A stretch of DNA of 64,000 nucleotides from Rhodanobacter thiooxydans (lineage in GTDB: Bacteria; Pseudomonadota; Gammaproteobacteria; Xanthomonadales; Rhodanobacteraceae), in the NCBI RefSeq assembly GCF_030291135.1, contig NZ_CP127409.1:310001-374000 (forward strand), in the 5' to 3' direction. Position numbers and translations under genes: made by a program. Below are positions 37,675 to 44,237 of the stretch, one piece after another; the stretch's first letter is position 1, and each line of letters begins with the position of its first letter. Below the pieces are notes generated by a model, which was given only the letters and a program-made list of their open reading frames with translations, was not told the origin of the DNA and did not search any database.

Positions 37675-38656
37675 GTTCGCTGCCTGTCAGGGAGATGCGT
37701 CGTTCGCGGATGAGCTCGTCGAGCGTGTCTTCGAGCGTGTAGCGGTGCTGGAACCCGGTCAGCGTGCGCAGCCGGGTCAGGTCCGGCCGGCGCCGCTGGA
37801 TGTCCTCGAAATCTTCGCCGTAGGCTTTCAGGTACGGCACGTGGGTGATCGGCGAGTCGCTGTCGGCGCGCTGGCGGATCAGCTCGGCCAGTGCGTTCAT
37901 GCTGATCTCGCGGTCGTTGCCCACGTTCGCCACCAGCGCGTCGCCGCTCTCGCGCGAGGCGAGCAGGTCGAGCGCACGCACGTTGTCGCGCGCGTCGCAG
38001 AACGAACGGGTCTGCTCGCCGTCGCCGTACACCGTGATCGGCTCGCCGCGTACCGCCTGCTCCACGAAACGCGGCACGACCATGCCGTAGCGGCCGGTCT
38101 GGCGCGGGCCGATGGTGTTGAAGAAGCGCGCCACCAGAACCGGGATGCCGAATTTCTGTGCATAGGACAGGGCCAGCGCCTCGTCGGCGATCTTGCTGAC
38201 CGAATAGTTCCAGCGGGTGCCGGCGCGGGTGGATACGCTGAGGTCCATGTCCTCGGTCAGCAATTCGGCATGGCGGTGGCCGTAGACCTCGGAGCTGGAG
38301 GCGACTACCACCTGCGGTTGCCAGCCGCTGGCGGCGATGGTGCGGAACAACCGTTCGCAGGCGGCGATGTTGGTGGCCAGCACGCGCGTCGGCTCGGCGA
38401 TCACGCGGTACACGCCGACCACGGCGGCAAGGTGATAGACCCGGTCCGCCCAGGCGGCAGCCTGCTGCAGCAGCGGCCAGGTCAGCATGTCCGCCTCGTC
38501 GAAGCGGAAGTTCGGCGACGCCTCGAAGGACGCCAGGTTGGCGCGCAGCCCGGTCGACAGGTCGTCCACCACGTGGACCTTGTCCCCGCGCGCAAGGTGC
38601 AGCGCTACCAGATGGGAGCCGATAAAACCGGCCCCGCCCGTGATCAACACGTGCAT
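37640..38656 (-). CDS. NAD-dependent nucleotide-sugar epimerase/dehydratase (extended SDR)
   Basis: 338 residues, extended short-chain dehydrogenase fold. The NAD-binding motif TGGAGFIGSH is at the N-terminus, VVDDLSTG follows, and the catalytic YSVSK has Tyr151 and Lys155 after a Ser-rich VVASSSEVYG. Later motifs (ARFFNTIGPRQTGRYGMVVPRF, YGDGEQTRSF) are typical of UDP-glucose 4-epimerase and UDP-glucuronate decarboxylase relatives. It probably supplies the UDP-sugar used by the GT2 enzyme of this operon. The start at 38656 (MHVLITGG) has GGGGGAA upstream. First gene of the operon, with a CRP/Clp-type site 62 bp before the start. Confidence 0.92.
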   Translation of the reverse strand: MHVLITGGAGFIGSHLVALHLARGDKVHVVDDLSTGLRANLASFEASPNFRFDEADMLTWPLLQQAAAWADRVYHLAAVVGVYRVIAEPTRVLATNIAACERLFRTIAASGWQPQVVVASSSEVYGHRHAELLTEDMDLSVSTRAGTRWNYSVSKIADEALALSYAQKFGIPVLVARFFNTIGPRQTGRYGMVVPRFVEQAVRGEPITVYGDGEQTRSFCDARDNVRALDLLASRESGDALVANVGNDREISMNALAELIRQRADSDSPITHVPYLKAYGEDFEDIQRRRPDLTRLRTLTGFQHRYTLEDTLDELIRERRISLTGSEHGHRTLVCHQS

Positions 38657-39002
38657 GTTCGGATTCCCCCTTGTGTGTCCTGCGCCTGGTAACGGAGTCG
38701 CAGGACATTTCAACTAATGTGATGAGTATCACATTTTCTGTGATTATTGGTAAGCACGTGCCGTGCCATGACGTATTGATTCATGCTATTAGCTTGGTCT
38801 GCATCCCGCGTGTGCCCTTCCGCGTCGCAGGAAGGGGACGGGATGGCCCCACCGGGTCAGGAACGGACAAGGCGGGGCGCCCGCGGATAGCCGGCTCAGC
38901 CGCGCGGTTGCAGCGCCAGTTCAGCCCGAGACCCAGCCATACGATGCCGCGCAGGCAGTCCATCCGGCGCCCGCCGTGTGGGCGTCGTTGCACTGCCGAT
39001 GG
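38657..39002 (-). other. Intergenic region upstream of the polysaccharide operon
   Basis: 346 bp without a gene. The half next to the epimerase is AT-rich and holds the CRP/Clp-type site and probable promoter. The half next to the acyltransferase gene holds a CCCTTCC/GGAAGGG hairpin (38815-38836) followed by GGACGGGATGGCCCC, related to the dispersed repeats of this window. Nothing else is recognisable. Confidence 0.75.
38718..38733. promoter_or_regulatory. CRP/Clp-type binding site
   Basis: TGTGATGAGTATCACA is a perfect palindrome with the CRP consensus form TGTGA-N6-TCACA. A third half-site, TGTGATTA, follows at 38739. In Xanthomonads the CRP homologue Clp binds this sequence and is inactivated by c-di-GMP. 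On the minus strand TTACCA and GATACT with 17-bp spacing overlap the site, so binding could repress that promoter; an activated promoter nearer the gene is equally possible. Confidence 0.75.
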
Positions 39003-39599
39003 TCACACGTTGCGGTGCTTGCCTCGGAACGGTGCGTAGAACGCGCGCAGGCGGGCGAGGTCCGCCTCCATGTCGGCGCTGGTGTCGAACAGCGGGCCGA
39101 ACCGGATGGTCTTGTCGGGGTAGTGGAACGCCACCGGGAAGATCGGCACGCCGGCCTCGCGGGCGATGCGCCAGAAGCCGCTCTTCCAGCGCTTCACCGG
39201 CTTGCGCGTGCCTTCCGGCGCAATGCCCAGCCACAGTCGGTCGCGCTGGCGGAACTGATCGATCATCTGCTCGACCACGCCCCTGGCGGCGGTGCGGTCG
39301 ATCGGCATGCCGCCAAGCCGGCGCAGCAGGCCGCCGAGTGGCCAGAAGAACAGCTCCTGCTTGCCCATGAAGTGCACGTCGGCGCCGACCGCCACCTTGA
39401 CCAGCAGCCCCCACACCCCATCCCACCAGGACGAATGCGGCGCGGCGATCAGCACCAGTTTGGGCACGTCGGGGAACTCGCCGACCAGGCTCCAGCCGGC
39501 CATGCGCAGCGCGGCGCGGCAGGTCCGGCGTTGCCAGCCGTCACGCAGGCGGGGCATCTGTGCCGGCAGCTGGGCGGGAGTAAACAGGCGTCCGTTCAT
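39003..39599 (-). CDS. Lysophospholipid acyltransferase (PlsC-like)
   Basis: 198 residues. The acyltransferase block I appears as APHSSWWDGVW (HxxxxD form), block II as LGGMPIDRTA, and block III as IAPEGTRKPVKRWKSGFWRIA, matching the PlsC glycerolipid acyltransferase family. It would acylate lysophospholipid at the inner membrane. The start at 39599 (MNGRLFTPAQ) overlaps the arfB stop as ATGA, so the two are translationally coupled. It probably does not belong to the downstream polysaccharide operon, as 346 bp intervene. Confidence 0.88.
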   Translation of the reverse strand: MNGRLFTPAQLPAQMPRLRDGWQRRTCRAALRMAGWSLVGEFPDVPKLVLIAAPHSSWWDGVWGLLVKVAVGADVHFMGKQELFFWPLGGLLRRLGGMPIDRTAARGVVEQMIDQFRQRDRLWLGIAPEGTRKPVKRWKSGFWRIAREAGVPIFPVAFHYPDKTIRFGPLFDTSADMEADLARLRAFYAPFRGKHRNV

Positions 39600-40018
39600 T
39601 CGAAGTCCGGTTTGCGCGAGCGCGTCTGCTTGATCTTGCCGCGCTGCTGCTTGCCGACCAGACGGCGCTCCTTGGAGGCACGGGTCGGTTTGGTGGCGAG
39701 GCGCTTCTTCGGCGGCAGCAGCACGCCATGGATCAGCTCGGCCAGCCGCTCGCGCACGTCGTCGCGATTGCGCGCCTGGTCGCGAAAGCGGCGACCCTGG
39801 ATCACCAGCACGCCATCGGCGGTGAGCCGGCGGTCGCGCCGGGCCAGCAAGCGCGCGCGGACCTCCTCCGGCAGCGACGGCGAGCCGACCACGTCGAAGC
39901 GCAACTCCACCGCGCTCTCGGTGCGGTTCACATGCTGCCCGCCCGGGCCGTCGGCGCGCAGGAAGCGCTCGACCAGTTCGGATTCGGGCAGGGAGAGGGT
40001 GCGGCTGATGGTCAGCAT
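39596..40018 (-). CDS. arfB: Alternative ribosome-rescue factor / peptidyl-tRNA hydrolase ArfB
   Basis: 140 residues, the size of E. coli ArfB (YaeJ). A release-factor-like catalytic domain with the GGQ motif at 26-28 (DGPGGQHVNRTES) is followed by a basic C-terminal tail (KKRLATKPTRASKERR, KQQRGKIKQTRSRKP) that enters the empty mRNA channel of stalled ribosomes. It hydrolyses peptidyl-tRNA on non-stop complexes. The start at 40018 fits the family exactly. Its stop overlaps the start of the acyltransferase gene (ATGA). Confidence 0.95.
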   Translation of the reverse strand: MLTISRTLSLPESELVERFLRADGPGGQHVNRTESAVELRFDVVGSPSLPEEVRARLLARRDRRLTADGVLVIQGRRFRDQARNRDDVRERLAELIHGVLLPPKKRLATKPTRASKERRLVGKQQRGKIKQTRSRKPDFE

Positions 40019-40107
40019 GCGGGAAGTGTAGGGGAGAAGCGGGTAGTGAGTGGAGGGCAGCGAGAAGCCGAAGAAAGCCTGGAGCGGCCTTTCTCACGCC
40101 GGCCAGC

Positions 40108-40809
40108 TCACTCCTCTTCGAGCGTCCAGCCGAAACGATCGAGCAGCCCGGCGTACGCGGCGTCCAGCGGGGCCTCGATCTCCAGGGCAGCGCCGGTCAG
40201 CGGATGCGCGAAGCGAATCCGCCAGGCGTGCAGCAGCATGCGATGGCAGCCGAAGTGCTGCTTGTACAGCCGGTTGTGGTCGCCGCGGCCGTGCTGGCAG
40301 TCGCCGATCACCGGGTGGTGGATATGCGCCAGGTGCTTGCGGATCTGGCGGAAGCGGCCGCTTTCGGGTTCCGCCAGCAGCAGGGCATAACGCTGCTGCG
40401 GGTAGCGACCCAGTTCGATCGGCACTTCGATCGTGGCCAGCTGGCGGTAGCGTGTACGCGCCTCGCGGCGCGGGCCGGTTTCGCGCGAACCGGGCAGCGG
40501 ATAATCGATCACGCCTTCCGCCGGCTCCGGCCAGCCGCGCACCACCACCAGGTACTGCTTGTGCACCGCGCGGCCCATGAACTGCTCGCCCAGCGCGGCG
40601 GCGACTTCCTTGCTGCGCGCGATCAGCAGCACGCCGCTGGTGGCGCGGTCGAGCCGGTGCGCCAGGTACACGCTGTCACCGACTTGCTCGCGCAGCAGGT
40701 CGATCAGGAATTCTTCCGCGTTGCCCACCATCTTCGAGCGGTGCACGGCCAGGTTCGCGGGCTTGTTCACCGTGATCAGGGCGTCGTCCTGGTAGAGGAT
40801 GTCGAGCAT
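40108..40809 (-). CDS. truC: tRNA pseudouridine(65) synthase TruC
   Basis: 233 residues of the RluA-type pseudouridine synthase family without an S4 domain. The catalytic Asp54 sits in AHRLDRATSGVLL. The N-terminus ILYQDDALITVNKPANLAVHRS and the motifs GRAVHKQYLVVVRGWP and GCHRMLLHAWRIRF are TruC-like. E. coli TruC isomerises U65 in tRNA-Ile and tRNA-Asp. The start at 40809 (MLDILYQDD) is placed by family fit; the in-frame upstream sequence overlaps a palindromic repeat. The RluA family is large, so the exact target site is moderately certain. Confidence 0.88.
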   Translation of the reverse strand: MLDILYQDDALITVNKPANLAVHRSKMVGNAEEFLIDLLREQVGDSVYLAHRLDRATSGVLLIARSKEVAAALGEQFMGRAVHKQYLVVVRGWPEPAEGVIDYPLPGSRETGPRREARTRYRQLATIEVPIELGRYPQQRYALLLAEPESGRFRQIRKHLAHIHHPVIGDCQHGRGDHNRLYKQHFGCHRMLLHAWRIRFAHPLTGAALEIEAPLDAAYAGLLDRFGWTLEEE

Positions 40810-40853
40810 GCGGACCCATCGAGCGAGGTGTGGTGCGGTTATGGGGCGACGCA

Positions 40854-40910
40854 AGGGCGGGCACTGCTCCCGCCAGCTCCTGGCGTGAAGCGGCGGACAG
40901 TGCCCGCCCT
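40854..40910. repeat. GGGCGGGCACTG inverted repeat between truC and ubiB
   Basis: Perfect 13-bp arms AGGGCGGGCACTG (40854-40866) and CAGTGCCCGCCCT (40898-40910) enclose a 31-nt segment that itself contains the small hairpin CGCCAGCTCCTGGCG. Same family as 1211-1270. Confidence 0.75.
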
Positions 40911-40936
40911 GCGTTCCGATGGGTTTCTCGCGTCGG

Positions 40937-42586
40937 TCAGCGGGAGCGGGGCCAGCCGATGGCGAACGCGAGCAGGCCTGCAATGCCGGCGCCGAGCGGT
41001 GGCCAGGGGCCGTGTTGCGGATTGAGTGTCCACAGCAAGGTGGCGCCGATCAGCAGCGTGCTGCCGAGCAGGCCGCAGGCGAGCAGCTTGTGCTGGCGGC
41101 GGGCATTGTCCCGTTGCAGTTCCAGCGCCAGCGGATCGGCCAGCTCGCGCCGTTCGCCGCGGCCGATCTGGCGCAGCGCGTCGCGCACCAGCTCGGGAAA
41201 TTCCGGTGCGTGGTGCAGCCATTCGGGCAGCCGCTTGCGCACGTCGCGCAGGGTGCGCAGCGGGCTGTAGCGCTCGCGCAGGATGCGTTTCAGCACCGGA
41301 TGCGCCACCGCCCAGATGTCGATCTGCGGGTCGAGCATGCGGCCGACGCCCTCGATGTTGAGCAGGGTCTTCTGCAGCAGGATCAGCTGCGGCTGCAGGG
41401 TCAGCTGGAAGCGGCGCGCGGTCTGGAACAGCTTCACCACCAGCTCGGCCAGCGAGATCTGCGCCAGCGGGCGGGTGAAGTACGGCTCGCACACCGTGCG
41501 CACGGCCGCTTCCAGTTCGTCCAGCCGCACGTTGGCGGGCATCCAGCCGGCGGCGACGTGCAATTGCGCGATGCGCGCATAGTCGCGCTCGAACAGGGCG
41601 ATGAAGTTCTGCGCCAGCCAGTACTGGTCGGCCTCGGGCAGCGAGCCCATGATGCCGAAGTCCAGCGCGATGAAGCGCGGTTCGCCGGTGCGCGCCGGGT
41701 CGACCCAGATGTTGCCGGGGTGGGCGTCGGCATGGAAGAAGTTGTCGCGGAACACCTGCTCGTAGAACACCCGCACGCCCTTGGCGGCGAGTGCCTTGCG
41801 GTCCAGCCCGGCGGCGTCGATCGCGGCGATGTCGTCGCTGCTGATACCGTGCACGCGTTCCAGGGTGAGCACACGCGCGCTGGTCAGCTCCCAGTGCACC
41901 TCGGGAACATAGAGGTCCACGCCGCTGGCGAAATTGCGCTTGAGCAGGCTGGCGCTGGCGCCTTCGCGCTGCAGGTCCAGCTCGTTTTCCAGCATCTTCT
42001 CGACTTCGGCCACCACGTCCAGCGGGCGGATCTTGTCGGCGTTCGGGTGCCAGCGCTGGGCCAGCTCGCCCAGCGAGCGCAGCAGTTTCACGTCGCGGGC
42101 GATCTGCGCGTCGATGCCGGGGCGCAGCACCTTCACCACCACCTCGCGGCCGTCGTGCAGCGTGGCGGCGTGTACCTGGGCGATCGAGGCGGAGGCCAGC
42201 GGGGTTTCGTCGAATTGGGCGTATAGACGGCTGATCGATGATTTCAGTTCGCCCTCGACGATGGCCCGTGCCTCGCTGCCGGAGAACGGCGCGACCTGGT
42301 CCTGCAGCAGCGCCAGCTCGTCGGCGATGTCCGTGGGCACCAGGTCGCGGCGGGTCGACAGCACCTGGCCGGCCTTGACGAAGATCGGGCCCAGTTCGGT
42401 CAGCGCATGACGCAGGCGCGCGCCACGCGACAGTCCGCGGATGTCGATGCGCGGGCGCGAAACCAGCGGGCGCAGCAGCTTCAGCGGACGGTACAGGTGG
42501 GTGGCGTCGACCAGTTCGTCGAGCCGGTACGCCAGCAGCACCGAGGCGACCCGCAGCAGGCGCGGTACCACCTTCAGCGGCGTCAC
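40937..42586 (-). CDS. ubiB: Ubiquinone biosynthesis protein UbiB (ABC1/ADCK atypical kinase)
   Basis: 549 residues. The atypical kinase-like domain has the family KxGQ motif KAGQ (71-74), an Ala-rich nucleotide loop ([11 protein letters not shown]), the VVVKVLRPG lysine and the metal-binding HADAHPGN and ALDFGIMG. Two C-terminal membrane helices (about 500-545) anchor it to the inner membrane. UbiB supports ubiquinone synthesis, with ATPase rather than protein kinase activity in studied homologues. It overlaps ubiJ by four bases (ATGA), so the pair is coupled; ubiE, often adjacent in other gammaproteobacteria, is not here. Confidence 0.95.
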   Translation of the reverse strand: MTPLKVVPRLLRVASVLLAYRLDELVDATHLYRPLKLLRPLVSRPRIDIRGLSRGARLRHALTELGPIFVKAGQVLSTRRDLVPTDIADELALLQDQVAPFSGSEARAIVEGELKSSISRLYAQFDETPLASASIAQVHAATLHDGREVVVKVLRPGIDAQIARDVKLLRSLGELAQRWHPNADKIRPLDVVAEVEKMLENELDLQREGASASLLKRNFASGVDLYVPEVHWELTSARVLTLERVHGISSDDIAAIDAAGLDRKALAAKGVRVFYEQVFRDNFFHADAHPGNIWVDPARTGEPRFIALDFGIMGSLPEADQYWLAQNFIALFERDYARIAQLHVAAGWMPANVRLDELEAAVRTVCEPYFTRPLAQISLAELVVKLFQTARRFQLTLQPQLILLQKTLLNIEGVGRMLDPQIDIWAVAHPVLKRILRERYSPLRTLRDVRKRLPEWLHHAPEFPELVRDALRQIGRGERRELADPLALELQRDNARRQHKLLACGLLGSTLLIGATLLWTLNPQHGPWPPLGAGIAGLLAFAIGWPRSR

Positions 42587-43233
42587 GCGGCGTTGCCCGG
42601 CAGGCGTCGCATCAGCCGCTGGATGCGTGATTCCAGCCGCTCGCTGCGCTCGCGCACGTCGTCCACGCCGTCGAGGAACCCTTCGACCTCGCCTGGCGCC
42701 ATCGCCACGCGAGCCTCGTCGCGCAGCCAGTCGGCGCTGTCCTCGGTGAGATGGCTGGCGGTTTCGTGGGCGTGGGCGAGGCCGTTGCGCACGGCTTTCG
42801 CCAGCGGCACGCCGAGCACGTCACCGAACGTGCGCGCGAACGCTTCCTCGAAATCGGGGGCGAACTTGCCGGCCAGTTTTTCCAGTCGGCGCGCCAGTTC
42901 GGCGTCGCCGGCGATCTCCACCTTGCCCGGCGCGATGCCGTCGTCGTCGCGGCGGAACATCATGGCCAGCAGGCTGCCCGGGGTGGCGGCGACCCGCAGC
43001 TGGCTGTCGTCTTGCGGCGGGCCGACTTTCAGGCGCGCCTCGTCGACGATGACGGCCAGCGCCAGCTCCGGTCCGCGCAGATGCAGTTGCACGCTGCGGC
43101 CGTTCAACGCGGCCAGCTTCTGCTGCGTGTCCGGGTCCAGCGACAAGGTGTGGTTCAGCGCGGCTTCCAGCGCACGGCCGGCGAGCTTGCGCAGCGGTTG
43201 CGGCAACCAGGAGTTGGGAGTGGCGGCGTTCAT
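42583..43233 (-). CDS. ubiJ: Ubiquinone biosynthesis accessory factor UbiJ (SCP2 domain)
   Basis: 216 residues. The N-terminal SCP2-like lipid-binding domain (about 20-115: [34 protein letters not shown]) and C-terminal helical region ([20 protein letters not shown]) match UbiJ, which binds ubiquinone intermediates and pairs with UbiK. Its stop overlaps the ubiB start in ATGA. It follows trmL by 27 bp, so a trmL-ubiJ-ubiB transcript is likely. Confidence 0.92.
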   Translation of the reverse strand: MNAATPNSWLPQPLRKLAGRALEAALNHTLSLDPDTQQKLAALNGRSVQLHLRGPELALAVIVDEARLKVGPPQDDSQLRVAATPGSLLAMMFRRDDDGIAPGKVEIAGDAELARRLEKLAGKFAPDFEEAFARTFGDVLGVPLAKAVRNGLAHAHETASHLTEDSADWLRDEARVAMAPGEVEGFLDGVDDVRERSERLESRIQRLMRRLPGNAA

Positions 43234-43260
43234 CCGGCGATTGTAGCCCGCCGGCCGGGC

Positions 43261-43731
43261 TCAGACGTCCGCGGCGCCGGGGAAACCCAGCTGGCGCCAG
43301 GCTTCGTAGACGGCCACGGCGACACTGTTGGACAGGTTCAGGCTGCGGCTGTCCGGGCACATCGGCAGGCGCAGGCGTTGCTCGGCGGGAATCGTTTCCA
43401 GCACCTCGCCCGGCAACCCTGCGGTCTCGCAGCCGAACAGCAGCGCGTCGCCATCGGCGAAGCGGGCGTCGACGTGGGCGACGCGGCCGCGGGTGGTGAA
43501 GGCGTACACCCGCGGCGTGCCGATCGCGTCGAGGCAGCTGGCCAGGTCGTCATGCACCGCGACGCTGGCGTACTCGTGGTAGTCCAGCCCGGCGCGCCGC
43601 AGCCGGGCATCGTCGAGCTGGAAGCCGAGCGGCCGGATCAGGTGCAGCGCAGCGCCGGTGTTCGCGCACAGGCGAATCACATTGCCGGTATTCGGCGGGA
43701 TCTCGGGACGGAACAGGATGACATGCAGCAT
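43261..43731 (-). CDS. trmL: tRNA (cytidine(34)-2'-O)-methyltransferase TrmL
   Basis: 156 residues, SPOUT fold with the trefoil knot. The N-terminal [20 protein letters not shown] and C-terminal [20 protein letters not shown] are the SpoU motifs 1 and 3; [11 protein letters not shown] is motif 2 with the SAM loop. It methylates the wobble ribose of tRNA-Leu isoacceptors using SAM. The length equals the E. coli enzyme. First gene of the run leading into ubiJ-ubiB. Confidence 0.95.
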   Translation of the reverse strand: MLHVILFRPEIPPNTGNVIRLCANTGAALHLIRPLGFQLDDARLRRAGLDYHEYASVAVHDDLASCLDAIGTPRVYAFTTRGRVAHVDARFADGDALLFGCETAGLPGEVLETIPAEQRLRLPMCPDSRSLNLSNSVAVAVYEAWRQLGFPGAADV

Positions 43732-43772
43732 CCGGCCATTATCGCGTGTCAGTGCCGATCTGCGTCGAATGC

Positions 43773-43976
43773 TCAGCCGCCGAACTGCGGGCAGACCACG
43801 CCGTCCGGTGGCAATGCGCAGCTGGTTGGCGCGGCCAGCAGGATGGCGCCGATGGTGCTGTTGGCGGCGAGCTGCACAGAGGCCGGCGTGGTCGTCACCA
43901 TCGCGCCAAGGATCAGGCCGCAGACCGCCAGGCAGGCGATGAACAGGCCGCGCAGCATCAAGGTCTCGAATTTCAT
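43773..43976 (-). CDS. Small membrane protein of unknown function
   Basis: 67 residues. Residues 1-10 are short and mildly basic ([10 protein letters not shown]), then one hydrophobic helix ([17 protein letters not shown]) followed by a Thr/Ala/Ser-rich stretch with a second moderately hydrophobic part (IGAILLAAP) and a Cys- and Pro-rich tail ([16 protein letters not shown]). GGAG lies eight bases before the chosen ATG (43976); an in-frame ATG two codons earlier is too close. It could be membrane-anchored or exported with the two tail cysteines forming a disulfide. I do not recognise a family. It is divergent from the M16 peptidase gene. Confidence 0.6.
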   Translation of the reverse strand: MKFETLMLRGLFIACLAVCGLILGAMVTTTPASVQLAANSTIGAILLAAPTSCALPPDGVVCPQFGG

Positions 43977-44057
43977 GGTCATGTCTCCGATGAATGAAGT
44001 GAAGTTCCTGCCTTCCCGTATCAGCAATCCCCGTGCCAAGCGCTGCTATGTATTCAA

Positions 44058-44146
44058 ATCATTGATTTATAAATGATAAGCAAGTGAGCTTGGCAGCTGC
44101 GGCATTGTCCGCGGACAGCTGTCCGCCCGCCGCCGGACAGCCGGAC
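44058..44146. promoter_or_regulatory. Candidate control region of the M16 gene and the small membrane protein
   Basis: Contains an AT-rich inverted repeat ATCATT-N8-AATGAT (44058-44077), then five TGTCC/GGACA pentamers within 42 bp (44105-44146). These include the palindromes TGTCCGCGGACA (44105-44116) and CGGACAGCTGTCCG (44111-44124). The arrangement resembles a clustered operator; no known regulator is assigned. Confidence 0.45.
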
Positions 44147-44237
44147 AGGCCGGCCGCGACCGTGCCACAAGTCATTTGCGATGCCCGCAGGGCGTCGCTA
44201 GCCTGCGTGGACTTATCCGTGAAACAGGAGGTTCACC

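Noticed and set aside
39600-40097. Upstream extension of the lysophospholipid acyltransferase frame
   Set aside because: It is the shifted frame of arfB, which has an intact GGQ domain there; the real start overlaps the arfB stop as ATGA.
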